Part shown: positions 1-8,689 of the stretch, in pieces
Numbering within the stretch: position 1 is the stretch's first letter
Layout: the number at the start of each line of letters is the position of its first letter
NCBI RefSeq assembly: GCF_947497025.1
Contig: NZ_CANMFC010000001.1
Coordinates: forward strand, 62,001-126,000
Direction of reading: 5' to 3'
Source of the DNA: an uncultured Kushneria sp.
GTDB taxonomy: Bacteria; Pseudomonadota; Gammaproteobacteria; Pseudomonadales; Halomonadaceae
Length of the DNA: 64,000 bases
The notes under the pieces: model-generated
What the model was told of the DNA's origin: nothing
Seen by the model: only the letters and a program-made list of their open reading frames with translations
The model's database searches: none
Position numbers and translations under genes: made by a program

Positions 1-969
1 ACCAAAAGCGAATACAATTTCGCCGATCTCGACATGCTGGTGGCCGGCGGCCGCGTGGCCGAGCAGATGCGTGAATGCTTCCGTCAGTACTGGCATGGCC
101 GCTGTGTCAGCACCCTGACGTCGCTGATGCCGAAGGCGCCGGATCATGACTGGCAGGCCCTGCGCGAAACGCTCAAACAACAGCTGGCCGGCGAGGAGCT
201 GGCAGATTCTGCCTTTTTGTCCATCCATCACGGTGAACAGCGCGCGCTGGAAGACGGGCTTGGTGAGCTGGTTCAGGCGGATGGTGAGCTTTACTGGGAC
301 CACCCCGACAAGCCATGTCAGCCAGGGTACCCGCCTCGCGAGATGATCATGGGGCCTGCCATCGGGGCGATGGTGGCCGACACGCAAACGCATATAAAGA
401 TTGTCTCGGCCTATTTTGTGCCCAGTGAGCGCGACGTGATCGATATTGAAGCGCTGCTGGAAAAGGGGGTGGGCGTGACCGTATTGACCAACTCCCTGCA
501 GGCCAATGACACGCCGGTGGTCAACGGCGGCTACGCGCCCTGGCGGGCACGCTTTCTGAAAAAGGGCGCGCGCATGCATGAGCTGCGACACGGCCACAGG
601 CCGCGCCGACGCCGTAAACACCATTTCGGCATCATGGCTTCCAGCCTGCACGGCAAGGCCATGGTCATGGATGACAAAAAACTCTTTATCGGCTCGTTCA
701 ATATCGATCCACGCTCCACCTGGTGGAACAACGAAATGGGTCTGCGAGTGGAGCATGAGGGGCTGGCGGCGGAGCTTGATGGGGTGATCGAGCGGGCCCT
801 GAGTCCGGCCAGCAGCTTCAGGGTTGAACGCGATGACCAGGGTCAGCTTTCCTGGCTGACCGTGGATGAAAACCACAAGGCACATCGATTGATGAAGGAG
901 CCCGGCAGTCTGCTGGCCCGTGCTCAAAAATGGCTGGGCGGCCTGCCGGGCATTTGGCGACTGCTCTAG
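1..969 (+). CDS. Phospholipase D family protein, ClsC-like (5' end missing)
   Basis: The reading frame is open from base 1, so the start lies upstream; 322 residues are visible. The C-terminal HKD motif is present: H217, K219 and D224 of the visible part, followed by an IGSFN and DPRS stretch typical of cardiolipin synthase C (ClsC/YmdC). The visible start, F-x-DLD-x-L-x-x-GG, is the segment that follows the first HKD motif in that family, so the first HKD lies outside the window. These enzymes act at the inner membrane and transfer phosphatidyl groups to make cardiolipin. An Arg-rich patch near residues 200-205 precedes the HKD motif. The family is secure; the exact substrate is inferred. 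Confidence 0.85.
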   Translation, partial: TKSEYNFADLDMLVAGGRVAEQMRECFRQYWHGRCVSTLTSLMPKAPDHDWQALRETLKQQLAGEELADSAFLSIHHGEQRALEDGLGELVQADGELYWDHPDKPCQPGYPPREMIMGPAIGAMVADTQTHIKIVSAYFVPSERDVIDIEALLEKGVGVTVLTNSLQANDTPVVNGGYAPWRARFLKKGARMHELRHGHRPRRRRKHHFGIMASSLHGKAMVMDDKKLFIGSFNIDPRSTWWNNEMGLRVEHEGLAAELDGVIERALSPASSFRVERDDQGQLSWLTVDENHKAHRLMKEPGSLLARAQKWLGGLPGIWRLL

Positions 970-1003
970 CGCATTATCGAAAAAGAGGGGAAGGGGACTT
1001 GCG

Positions 1004-1309
1004 TTAGCTGTTGTGCTCGATGGCTTCTTCGGCAGTACAGGCAATATTGTCAATGATGGTCCACTGCTCCGGCGTACCACCTTTCTCCACGGCGTCAATG
1101 AGGGCGGCGGTGGCGCGACGCAGGTAGGGCTTGCCATCTTCCTCGTGCGCCTTTTCAAGATCGCCTTCCATGTCCTCGATCAGCGCCTCGACGCCATCGT
1201 AATCATCACTCCATTCAAGCGCCTGGCGGGCAGCCTCCTTGATGGTCTCTCCAACGCCAATGATGGCGCTGTCACTGGCGACAATGTAACCGCTGGCATT
1301 CATGGGCAT
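1004..1309 (-). CDS. Hypothetical protein, small and acidic
   Basis: A 101-residue soluble protein with no family I recognise and no signal peptide. It begins MPMNASGYIVASDSAIIGVG and continues as an acidic, probably helical chain rich in Glu, Asp and Ala. I chose the ATG at 1309 because GAGG sits four bases upstream; the ATG at 1303, two codons further in, fits equally well (GAGG ten bases away). A longer reading frame reaches 1417 but has no ribosome site and an Arg-rich, unlikely N-terminus. It is convergent with the phospholipase gene on its left and divergent from the hydrolase on its right, so it is probably monocistronic. The function is unknown. Confidence 0.6.
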   Translation of the reverse strand: MPMNASGYIVASDSAIIGVGETIKEAARQALEWSDDYDGVEALIEDMEGDLEKAHEEDGKPYLRRATAALIDAVEKGGTPEQWTIIDNIACTAEEAIEHNS

Positions 1310-1489
1310 GTATCCTCTATAGCCGTTCGGCGAAGGGGCCGGCATCACCGGAGTTTGTCGGACATAAGCATCAGTATAGACATGCCTGCGCCGTCCTCGA
1401 CAATCCCTCGCTGGCACATCTCTCTGTCACATGCGATGCGGCCAGCTATGCTCAACGCAAATGTTCAACGCCTGAGTCAGGGAGACAAC

Positions 1490-2245
1490 ATGCTGCCATT
1501 GATCGATCGGGGTCAGAGCGAGACTGCACTGGTCATGATGCACTTTTTCGGCAATTCACATCGGGAATGGCTCGAGGTCATCGAGCATCTGGGACCGGAA
1601 CATCGCTGCATTGCGCTGGACCTGCCCGGGTTTGGCGACGCGGCAGACCGTGAAGGGTTTGATACCTGCGCCATGGCGGATCAGGTCGAGCAGACCATCG
1701 AGGCGCTGGGGCTTGAGCGGGTGGTGCTGATCGGCCACTCCTTTTCCGGCAAGGTGGCCATGGTGCTGGCGGCCAGAAAGCCCCGATGGCTGGTGTCGAT
1801 GGTGCTGGTTGCCCCGGCACCGGCCTGTCCGCAGCCGGTCAGCGACGAGGAGCGCGAGTTTCAGCAAACCTTTGATCACAGTCGTGCCCAGGCCGAGGCC
1901 TTCATTGATGGCGCCATCGCACAGAACATTTCTCCCGCGCGCTATCGTGACGCCGTGGACGATGCCATGCGTGCCTCACCCGAGGCCTGGCAGGCCTGGC
2001 CGCGCCACGGCAGTCTGGAGGATTTCTCAAGGGATGTCGGTGTGCTGGACTATCCGACACTGATTGTCGTGGGCGATCAGGACCCCTCGTTACCGCCGCA
2101 GACGCAAAGAGATCTGGTGCTGGGACAGTTCGCCGCGCCGCGCCTTGAGGTCATCCCTGATCACGGCCATCTGCTGCCGATGGAAATGCCTCAGGCGCTG
2201 GCCGCTCTGATCAATGGCTTTGCCGGGCACTTCAGTCAGCACTGA
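1490..2245 (+). CDS. Alpha/beta fold hydrolase
   Basis: A 251-residue alpha/beta hydrolase without a signal peptide. The nucleophile elbow is GHSFSG with Ser84. The acid is in VVGDQDPS (Asp196 or Asp198) and the catalytic His is about residue 227 in DHGHLLP. The oxyanion-hole region is MMHFFGNS near residues 16-23, where most relatives have HG-G. The start at 1490 is preceded by GGGAGA; the open frame upstream to 920 is only a shadow, because it overlaps the end of the phospholipase gene and the opposite-strand gene. The substrate is unknown; relatives are esterases and other carboxylic-ester or C-C hydrolases. It stands alone, with a weak hairpin and no T-tract downstream. Confidence 0.85.
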   Translation: MLPLIDRGQSETALVMMHFFGNSHREWLEVIEHLGPEHRCIALDLPGFGDAADREGFDTCAMADQVEQTIEALGLERVVLIGHSFSGKVAMVLAARKPRWLVSMVLVAPAPACPQPVSDEEREFQQTFDHSRAQAEAFIDGAIAQNISPARYRDAVDDAMRASPEAWQAWPRHGSLEDFSRDVGVLDYPTLIVVGDQDPSLPPQTQRDLVLGQFAAPRLEVIPDHGHLLPMEMPQALAALINGFAGHFSQH

Positions 2246-2346
2246 AATGAAAGGAACAACGCCTGCCGATTTTTCAATACGACCAATGGATGTCATGCCT
2301 GACGCCTCTCGGGCATCAGGTACATTGTGTTACGACATTGCCCCTG

Positions 2347-2352
2347 TATACA
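2347..2352 (+). promoter_or_regulatory. Possible -10 element upstream of the first TAXI operon
   Basis: TATACA lies 67 bases upstream of the binding-protein start. The best -35 candidate, TTGTGT with a 16-base spacer, is weak, so this is tentative. No sigma-54 motif like the one in front of the second TAXI system was seen here. Confidence 0.3.
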
Positions 2353-2419
2353 TTGACCTCGCATGACAGCGCCTGATCGACAAGGGCGCACGAATACCAA
2401 TGAATCAGGGGATGGCACC

Positions 2420-3544
2420 ATGAATTATAAAAGCGGACTGATAGCAGCCTCACTGGCACTGCTGATGCTGGGCGGTTGCAGCGATGACAGCGACAGCCAG
2501 AAGGCTGAAAGTGAAAGTGGTGCAAATGCCCAGCAGGACAGTACCGACAGCCAGAACGGCAGCAGTGATGCCACGGCGGATCCGGTTCAGCTGGTATTCG
2601 GGACCGGCGGGACCTCGGGGGCCTACTACGCGCTGGGTGGCGCGCTGAAGTCCGTGCTTGAAGCCAGTCCGGTCGTCAGCAACGTCCAGGTCGTCTCCAC
2701 GGGGGCCTCGGTACAAAACATCCAAAACATTCAGGACGGGCTGAATCAGCTGGCGATCGTTATGAGCGATGTGGCCTATGATGCGGTCAACGGTCAGAAT
2801 CAGTTTGAAAACAACCCCGCGGACATCACGGCGATCGCCGGACTGTATCCCAACGTGGTCCAGGTCGTGGCGCTGGATAACAGTGGCATCAACAGCATTG
2901 CGGACATGGCCGGCAAGCGCATCGGTGTCGGCCAGGTCGGCTCGGGCGTGGAAGCCAGCGCCAAGATTGCACTGGCGGCAGCCGGTCTTGATTACGATGA
3001 TCTGGGGCGCGTCAGTCATACCGGCTATGCCGACAGCGTGACCGAAATGAGCAACGGCAATCTGGACGCTGCCTTTTTCACCTCGGGCGTGCCCAACAGC
3101 AACATTACCGGCCTGATGCAAAGCCGCGATATCAAGTTCGTCAACATCGATGGCGATACCGCGGAGAAGCTGATGGAGGATTATCCCTACTACCAGAGCT
3201 ACACCATCCCTGCCGGTGCTGCCGAACGCTATGACCTCTCCGAACCGGTCAATACCGTGGCCATCCGCAATCTTCTGATCGCGCCGGCCAGCATGCGTGA
3301 CGATGTGGCAGAAGATCTGGCTCATCGCTTTGATGAGTATCTCGGCTCCGGTCAGGTCGCTGTGGGGGCTCTGCGAGAAGTGGGCACCGATACGCTGGAC
3401 CAGGATCTGGTCCTGCCGGTGCATCCCGGCGCAAAGCGCTACTACGACAGTCGCAAGGACAGTGCTCAGGGCAGTCACGCCGAGAGTGGTTCTGTTGACA
3501 GTGACGCTGCCGAGAACGAAACCACCGAAAACAACGCCACCTGA
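2420..3544 (+). CDS. TAXI family TRAP transporter solute-binding lipoprotein
   Basis: The periplasmic binding subunit (374 aa) of a TRAP transporter of the TAXI type. The signal peptide ends in a lipobox, LGGC, with Cys20 as the lipidated residue, so the protein is probably membrane-anchored rather than free. A low-complexity Ser/Asp/Gln linker (residues about 21-60) leads into the TAXI domain, recognisable from FGTGGTSGAYYALGG near residue 68. The C-terminus is another acidic Ser/Glu/Asn tail. The start at 2420 has AGGGGAT upstream; the open frame to 2363 lacks one. It is followed by a DUF1850 gene and the fused permease, the usual TAXI order. Characterised TAXI proteins bind dicarboxylates or amino acids such as glutamate; the ligand here is not readable. 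Confidence 0.9.
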   Translation: MNYKSGLIAASLALLMLGGCSDDSDSQKAESESGANAQQDSTDSQNGSSDATADPVQLVFGTGGTSGAYYALGGALKSVLEASPVVSNVQVVSTGASVQNIQNIQDGLNQLAIVMSDVAYDAVNGQNQFENNPADITAIAGLYPNVVQVVALDNSGINSIADMAGKRIGVGQVGSGVEASAKIALAAAGLDYDDLGRVSHTGYADSVTEMSNGNLDAAFFTSGVPNSNITGLMQSRDIKFVNIDGDTAEKLMEDYPYYQSYTIPAGAAERYDLSEPVNTVAIRNLLIAPASMRDDVAEDLAHRFDEYLGSGQVAVGALREVGTDTLDQDLVLPVHPGAKRYYDSRKDSAQGSHAESGSVDSDAAENETTENNAT

Positions 3545-3552
3545 GCCAATAC

Positions 3553-4122
3553 GTGTCCCGTCGTCACGGCTGGTGGGTGCTGTATGGACTGGTACTGCTG
3601 CTGGTGCTTTGCTGGCCCCGGCCCTGGCTGGTGGTCAGCGAGCTTGATGCCAAAGGCGCCGACGAGCGGCGTTATGTGTTTTCCGGCGATGATGGCACGC
3701 GGTTTTCACTACGCTGGCAGCATTCGGTCGAGCTTGAGGACTGGATCGAAACCTTCGAGCTGTCCCATGGCGGCATTGATGTGGTGCGCAGCCGCTTCAA
3801 GACCTTTGGTGCCGGTGTGCCGGATACCGGTCGAGCCAGTCGTCTGGAGCACGGCTGGGTCGTGCTGAATGACCTTCATCGGCCGGTGGATCCGCTGCTG
3901 ATACAGGCGGCCTCGCGCGAGCACTATCGTATGGAGTACGGCGGGCACTGCTTCGATCTTGCCGCCCTTGGGCCGGCGCCGATTCTGCATTTCCAACAAC
4001 AACGGTTGCCACCTGTGCTGGTGATGGGTGCCCTGTGGCGCCCCTGGTGGCACCGAATGACCCGTGGCCATCAGGACGTCGGGTCGGTATCGAGAGAACA
4101 GCATGAACACAAAAATGGATAG
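3553..4122 (+). CDS. DUF1850 domain-containing protein
   Basis: A 189-residue protein that begins with one hydrophobic segment (about residues 7-28) and has the DUF1850 signature FSLRWQHSVELEDW. It starts with GTG eight bases after the binding-protein stop and overlaps the permease start by 20 bases, so it is translated as part of the TAXI operon. DUF1850 genes are commonly found between TAXI binding proteins and their fused permeases. The role is unproved; it may be an accessory or regulatory membrane subunit. The second TAXI system in this window has no such gene. Confidence 0.85.
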   Translation: MSRRHGWWVLYGLVLLLVLCWPRPWLVVSELDAKGADERRYVFSGDDGTRFSLRWQHSVELEDWIETFELSHGGIDVVRSRFKTFGAGVPDTGRASRLEHGWVVLNDLHRPVDPLLIQAASREHYRMEYGGHCFDLAALGPAPILHFQQQRLPPVLVMGALWRPWWHRMTRGHQDVGSVSREQHEHKNG

Positions 4123-6352
4123 GCGGGATGCGCCGGGTGAAAGGCGTGACGGCGCCGAGCTGACCGGTGATCTGGCAGGCGGGGACGATAGTGCTGCACT
4201 GGACCCGGCGCTGCTGGAAAAATACGACCGCGAGAGTGCCATACGCCACAGTCTGCCGACCTTGTTTGCCCGCGTGGTCTCCGTTCTGGCCGTACTGCTG
4301 GCGATTTTCCATCTTTACACCTCAACGGCCGGGCCGCTGATCGATATTCAGCAGCGCAGTATTCACCTGTATACGCTGCTGGCGCTGGCCTTTGTGCTTT
4401 ATCCCTTCACCCGCAAGGGCGCGCGTGACCGGGTACCGGTTCGCGATGTGATTCTGGCGCTGGTCGCCATTGGTATCGGCATCTACATGATTTTTTCCAC
4501 CCAGCGGATCATTCTGGCCGCCGGGCGCATTACCGATCTGGATATGGTGATCGGGATCGTGGCCATCCTGCTGGTGCTGGACGCCACCCGGCGCGTGACC
4601 GGCTGGGGGCTGACACTTTTGGCCACGGCCTTTCTGGCCTATGGCATTTATGCGCGCCTGTCGTTTTACCCCGAGCTCAACCCCGATATTCTGATGGCGA
4701 TTGGTCGTCAGCTGATGTCGCATCTGGTCTACATCACCGAAGGCCTGCTGGGCTCGGCGATTGCCGTGTCGGCCAGCTATATCATCCTGTTCATTCTTTT
4801 TGGCGCCTTTCTGGGCAAGTCGGGGCTTGGTCAGCTCTTTAACGACCTGGCGCTGGCGGTGGCGGGGCATTCCCGCGGCGGCCCGGCCAAGGTGGCGGTG
4901 ATTGCCAGCGGGTTTCTGGGCTCGATCAACGGCTCGGCCATAGCCAACGTGGTCACGACCGGTGCCTTTACCATCCCCTTGATGAAAAAGACCGGCTACA
5001 AGGCCAACTTTGCCGGCGCGGTGGAGGCGGCCGCCAGTGTCGGCGGGCAGATCCTGCCGCCCATCATGGGGGCGGCGGCCTTCATCATGGCCGAGGTGCT
5101 GTCAGTGCCCTATACCCAGGTCATGCTGGCCGGCATCATCCCGGCGCTGCTCTTTTATCTGGGTGTGCTGATTCAGGTGCACCTGCGTGCGCTGCGCAAC
5201 GGTCTCAAGGGGATCCCGCGTGATCAGCTCTCGCCGGTACGGGCGGTCATGATCGAGCGCGGGCATCTGCTGGTGCCCATGGCGGTATTGATCTGGCTAT
5301 TGGCTGACGGGCGGGCACCGTTTTTCGCTGCCTTCTGGTCGATTGGCGCCACGGTACTGATCTGCGGCACGCGTCGCGTGGTGATCGGCTTGTCGCTGAT
5401 CCTTCTGGCGCTGATCTTTCAGCCCCAGCTGGAAGGGCTGGTGATGGGTCGTGGCATCCCGGATATCACCGCCGGGCGGCTGTGGCTGCTGGCAGTGATC
5501 GTGGTGCCGGTAGTCATCAATGTGCTGCGGGCCACAAAGGGAATCGTTGCCGAAACCATGACCGCGCGTGACTGCGTCGACGCCATGGAAGGGGGAATTC
5601 GCAATGCCATTCCGGTGGCCGTGGCCTGTGGGGCCGTAGGCATCATCGTGGGCGTCGCCACACTGACCGGTATCGCACTGGAAGCGGCCGATGCGGTGGT
5701 AGCACTGGGCTCACAGATTCCCAGTCCGACCCTGCAGCTGATGGTCACGCTGCTTTTGACCATGCTGGCCTCCATCGTGCTGGGGATGGGCCTGCCCAGT
5801 ATTCCGACCTATATCATCACCAGCACCATGGCAGCGCCGATTCTGCTTAATCTGCCGCTGTTTCGCGAACTCTCGGGCAGCAATGAGACGGCCGTGTTTG
5901 TGGCGCACATGTTTGTCTTCTACTTCGGCATCTTTGCCAACCTGACACCGCCGGTGGCGCTGGCGGCCTATGCCGGTGCGGGCATCAGCGGTGGTTCTCC
6001 CAATGCCACCGGTTTTCAGGCCATGAAGCTGGCCATTGCCGGATTTGTGGTGCCCTTCATGTTCGTGTTTGCGCATGAAATGCTGATGATCGATTCCACG
6101 TTGGCCAATATCACGATGGTGCTGATCACCAGCGTGGCAGGGGTGACGCTGCTGGCAGTGGCCGCCGAGGGCTATCTGTGGACACGGGTCAATAGCGTGA
6201 TGCGGGTGCTGTCACTGGCGGGCGCACTGATGCTGATCTTCCCGGGCGTCTGGACCGACATTGCCGGGGCGGCAATCGCGGTCATCGTGTTTGTGACCAA
6301 TCGAGCGCTGGCGGGCAGGGAGCCATCAGGGGCATCAGACAGGGCTGTCTGA
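4103..6352 (+). CDS. TRAP transporter fused permease (4TM/12TM, TAXI type)
   Basis: A 749-residue inner-membrane protein fusing the small (DctQ-like) and large (DctM-like) TRAP permease subunits. It has a soluble acidic N-terminus of about 60 residues, then a first hydrophobic cluster and a long DctM-like domain. Hallmarks include AGHSRGGPAKVAVIASG, GSINGSAIANVVTTG and AAASVGGQILPPIMG, the conserved ligand and sodium-site loops. The partner is the upstream TAXI lipoprotein; transport is driven by a sodium gradient in characterised relatives. I chose the ATG at 4103 (GAGAG upstream), which overlaps the DUF1850 gene, over the in-frame ATG at 4064, which lies deeper inside it. Confidence 0.92.
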   Translation: MNTKMDRRDAPGERRDGAELTGDLAGGDDSAALDPALLEKYDRESAIRHSLPTLFARVVSVLAVLLAIFHLYTSTAGPLIDIQQRSIHLYTLLALAFVLYPFTRKGARDRVPVRDVILALVAIGIGIYMIFSTQRIILAAGRITDLDMVIGIVAILLVLDATRRVTGWGLTLLATAFLAYGIYARLSFYPELNPDILMAIGRQLMSHLVYITEGLLGSAIAVSASYIILFILFGAFLGKSGLGQLFNDLALAVAGHSRGGPAKVAVIASGFLGSINGSAIANVVTTGAFTIPLMKKTGYKANFAGAVEAAASVGGQILPPIMGAAAFIMAEVLSVPYTQVMLAGIIPALLFYLGVLIQVHLRALRNGLKGIPRDQLSPVRAVMIERGHLLVPMAVLIWLLADGRAPFFAAFWSIGATVLICGTRRVVIGLSLILLALIFQPQLEGLVMGRGIPDITAGRLWLLAVIVVPVVINVLRATKGIVAETMTARDCVDAMEGGIRNAIPVAVACGAVGIIVGVATLTGIALEAADAVVALGSQIPSPTLQLMVTLLLTMLASIVLGMGLPSIPTYIITSTMAAPILLNLPLFRELSGSNETAVFVAHMFVFYFGIFANLTPPVALAAYAGAGISGGSPNATGFQAMKLAIAGFVVPFMFVFAHEMLMIDSTLANITMVLITSVAGVTLLAVAAEGYLWTRVNSVMRVLSLAGALMLIFPGVWTDIAGAAIAVIVFVTNRALAGREPSGASDRAV

Positions 6353-6372
6353 CACCCGCTGTCGCTGCTGGT

Positions 6373-6404
6373 CCGGTCGGGGCGCTTACAGGCGGCCCGA
6401 CCGG
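6373..6404. other. Hairpin between convergent genes
   Basis: CCGGTCGGG and CCCGACCGG form a perfect 9-bp stem around the stop codon of the flavin oxidoreductase gene. Neither strand has a T-tract, so it may serve as a weak or factor-assisted barrier between two convergent genes. Confidence 0.4.
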
Positions 6405-7387
6405 ATGTCGGCGAGAATTTCGTAGCTGCGCAGCCGGTCGGCATGCTCGAAGAAGTCCGAGTTGATCATGACCTCGTTAACCCCGGTTCGCTCGATAAAG
6501 GCTTCGAGTTCGCGACGAACGGTGTCCGGCCCACCGACAATGGAGGCCCCCAGATTGTTGGAAATGGCGGCCTGCTCATGCGGACTCCAGTCCATCTCGC
6601 GCACCGGCGGTGCCAGCTGAATACGGCGACCCCGAATCAGCGACAGGAATTTCTGCTGCTGGGTAGTGGCCTGATACTGCGCCTCTTCATCGGTGTCAGC
6701 GGCGATCAGTGGAATACCGGCCATGGCGTAGGGCTCACTTAGTACCTCTGAGGGCTGAAACTGCGTGCGGTACAGTCGCAGCGCTTCCATCATGTAGCCC
6801 GGCGCAAACTGTCCGGCGAAGGCAAACGGCAGTCCCAGATGTGCGGCAAGCTGGGCGCTATAGCCGCTGGAACCCAAAAGCCAGAGCGGCACATGGGTGC
6901 CCTGGCCCGGCCAGGCGCTGACACGCTGTCCGGGCTGTTCATCGCCCAGATAGCGAGAGAGCTCTGCAACCTGCTGGGGAAAATCGCTCACACCGCTTTG
7001 CGGGTTGCGGCCCAGCGCGGCAATGGTGGCGCCATCGGTACCGGGCGCGCGGCCCAGCCCCAGATCGATGCGATCGGGATAGAGCGTGGCCAGGGTGCCG
7101 AACTGTTCAGCCACTACCAGCGGGGGGTGGTTGGGCAACATGACACCGCCGGAGCCAACCCTGATGGTCGAGGTGGCACTGGCGACATGCCCGATCAGTA
7201 CCGAGGTGGCAGCGCTGGCGATACCAGCGGCGTTGTGATGTTCGGCCAGCCAGAAGCGGTGATAGCCCAGCGCCTCGGCGTGACGTGCCAGAGTGACCGT
7301 ATTGTCAAAGGTCTCGGCGATGGTGCCGCCCTGACGCACGGGCGCCAGATCCAGGACGGACAGGCGGGTGTTGGCAAGTAGGGACAT
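6386..7387 (-). CDS. LLM class flavin-dependent oxidoreductase
   Basis: A 333-residue bacterial-luciferase-like monooxygenase (TIM barrel, FMN-dependent) of the luciferase family group 1, YhbW-like branch. Supporting motifs are RFWLAEHHN near residues 43-51, [23 protein letters not shown] near 80, and [11 protein letters not shown] near 113. The start at 7387 follows AGAGGT; the in-frame ATG at 7402 has no site. Characterised members oxidise diverse small substrates with reduced FMN supplied by a reductase; the substrate is not readable. It is a single gene, convergent with the TRAP operon. Confidence 0.9.
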   Translation of the reverse strand: MSLLANTRLSVLDLAPVRQGGTIAETFDNTVTLARHAEALGYHRFWLAEHHNAAGIASAATSVLIGHVASATSTIRVGSGGVMLPNHPPLVVAEQFGTLATLYPDRIDLGLGRAPGTDGATIAALGRNPQSGVSDFPQQVAELSRYLGDEQPGQRVSAWPGQGTHVPLWLLGSSGYSAQLAAHLGLPFAFAGQFAPGYMMEALRLYRTQFQPSEVLSEPYAMAGIPLIAADTDEEAQYQATTQQQKFLSLIRGRRIQLAPPVREMDWSPHEQAAISNNLGASIVGGPDTVRRELEAFIERTGVNEVMINSDFFEHADRLRSYEILADIRSGRL

Positions 7388-7514
7388 GATGACCTCTGTC
7401 AATTGCGGGAAAGCGTTGCTGTCAGCATATCATTAGCAGGCTTATTACGTATGACTTAGGGGCGTGGCAATGAAAATTCAAGTGCCCGGGAGGCGAGACA
7501 GGATAACCGGCAAT

Positions 7515-7542
7515 AAAAAAACCGGCAGCGCCGGCTTTTTAA
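7515..7542 (-). terminator. Intrinsic terminator of the small membrane-protein gene
   Basis: Read on the minus strand, a CCGGC/GCCGG stem with a three-base loop is followed by seven T residues, 20-50 bases after the stop at 7565. The plus strand also has five T residues after the stem, so it may act in both directions. Confidence 0.75.
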
Positions 7543-7564
7543 ACAGCAAGAACAGGGATTGCGA

Positions 7565-7894
7565 TCAGGGGTGCTGTGCGTGCGGGTCACGGCGAATCTC
7601 GTATTCACCTTCCAGCGTATTGTGGCCCCCGGAAGTAGCGGTCTGTCCCTGCCAGGTATGACCCTGTCGGTTTGCCTGCTTTTTCATGCGATGACGTACC
7701 AGCGGCATCATGGCCCACCCCAGCAGGATAAAGAAAAGGGCCAGTACGCTACCCAGCATCAACAGGATGCCAAAAACCATCCACGCACCCAGCATCTTGA
7801 GGGCGCCGGGCTGCCGGGAGGGCTGTGCGGCCCGGGCACGTGACTTCATTTCTTCGGCCATGCGCCAGGCGGCGTTATAACTCTGATCTGCCAT
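7565..7894 (-). CDS. Small hypothetical membrane protein
   Basis: A 109-residue protein with one long hydrophobic segment, roughly residues 36-62 (LGAWMVFGILLMLGSVLALF and onward), between a basic N-terminal helix and a polar His/Gln/Thr-rich C-terminus. The start at 7894 has GAGGAGT upstream; the earlier ATG at 7927 has none. A good terminator follows. It has no close tie to either neighbour, and I recognise no family. It is likely a single-pass inner-membrane protein of unknown role. Confidence 0.7.
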   Translation of the reverse strand: MADQSYNAAWRMAEEMKSRARAAQPSRQPGALKMLGAWMVFGILLMLGSVLALFFILLGWAMMPLVRHRMKKQANRQGHTWQGQTATSGGHNTLEGEYEIRRDPHAQHP

Positions 7895-8074
7895 GTAAAC
7901 ACTCCTCACGGGTAGTGGCTGAATCAAAATGGCTGATAATAAGACAATAGCGCTTGTGGCAGGTTCATGCCCAATCGCGTGATTCAGTTTTATGTCAGGG
8001 GATATGGAGCGGACAAGGTGTATCGAGCGGAATGGTGATACAGATCGTTTAAGGTCAGGCGGGGCAGCCCTGAC

Positions 8075-8137
8075 GCCCGAAAGAAACTCTTTCGGGCATA
8101 CAGGAGCGCTGCTGTGTTCGGGATACCGGACCGAACA
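8075..8137. other. Two stem-loops downstream of rpmE2
   Basis: GCCCGAAAGA and TCTTTCGGGC (8075-8084, 8088-8097) form a perfect 10-bp stem with a three-base loop. TGTTCGG and CCGAACA (8115-8121, 8131-8137) form a second, 7-bp stem. They lie 35-100 bases beyond the L31 stop. Neither has a T-tract on the minus strand, so they look more like a structured 3' end than a standard terminator. Confidence 0.45.
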
Positions 8138-8172
8138 AGGCCGTATTGCACGGGCGAAGCGCGCCCGGAGTC

Positions 8173-8436
8173 TTACTCGGCGTTGTTGCGCGTACCGAAG
8201 TTGCCGAAGCGACGACGGAACTGTGCAGCACGACCTTCAGAGCTGGCCTGACGCTGCTGGCCGGTATAGAAGGGATGTGATGCAGAAGAAATATCCAGAC
8301 GTACCAGCGGATAGGTGTCGCCTTCAAACTCGATGGTTTCGCTGGTGCTTACCGTCGAACGAATCTTGAAGTGAGTATCAGCGTTGGTGTCGTGAAAGAT
8401 CACCGTACGGTACTGGGGATGGATGCCTGCTTTCAT
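8173..8436 (-). CDS. rpmE2: 50S ribosomal protein L31 type B
   Basis: An 87-residue ribosomal protein L31 of the zinc-independent B type, beginning MKAGIHPQYRTVIFHDTNAD and containing HPFYTGQQRQ. It lacks the CxxC zinc motif of type A. In other bacteria type B L31 replaces the zinc form when zinc is scarce, releasing zinc for other uses, often under Zur control. GGAG precedes the start. I searched the upstream 250 bases by eye and saw no convincing Zur palindrome, so zinc control is not shown here. It is a single gene, divergent from the mechanosensitive channel. Confidence 0.95.
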   Translation of the reverse strand: MKAGIHPQYRTVIFHDTNADTHFKIRSTVSTSETIEFEGDTYPLVRLDISSASHPFYTGQQRQASSEGRAAQFRRRFGNFGTRNNAE

Positions 8437-8689
8437 GGCGCGCTCCGGAAAGATGTTGGTCAGCCAAATTTAATGGCCGGGTATGATGAGTCAGCGTCAA
8501 TATTTTTTCAACCTTTTCTGGCCGGGCTCGACCCCGGAGGGCAGGTTTTGGGTCGTTATGGCTCTGAAAGCCGCCGCTGGCCAGGGAGATTATTGATGGT
8601 GATTCGGTCACGATGGAGGTCCATGACTTGTGAGCCCGGCTCGACCAGGTCACGCTGCCTGCCGGTTGGATTGAAAGGAATATCGGGGA

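Noticed and set aside
2450-3478. Minus-strand open frame (342 codons) opposite the first TAXI binding protein
   Set aside because: It is antisense to a convincing lipoprotein gene and has no start signal.
8437-8689. Zur operator upstream of rpmE2
   Set aside because: No palindrome close to the gammaproteobacterial Zur consensus was visible.
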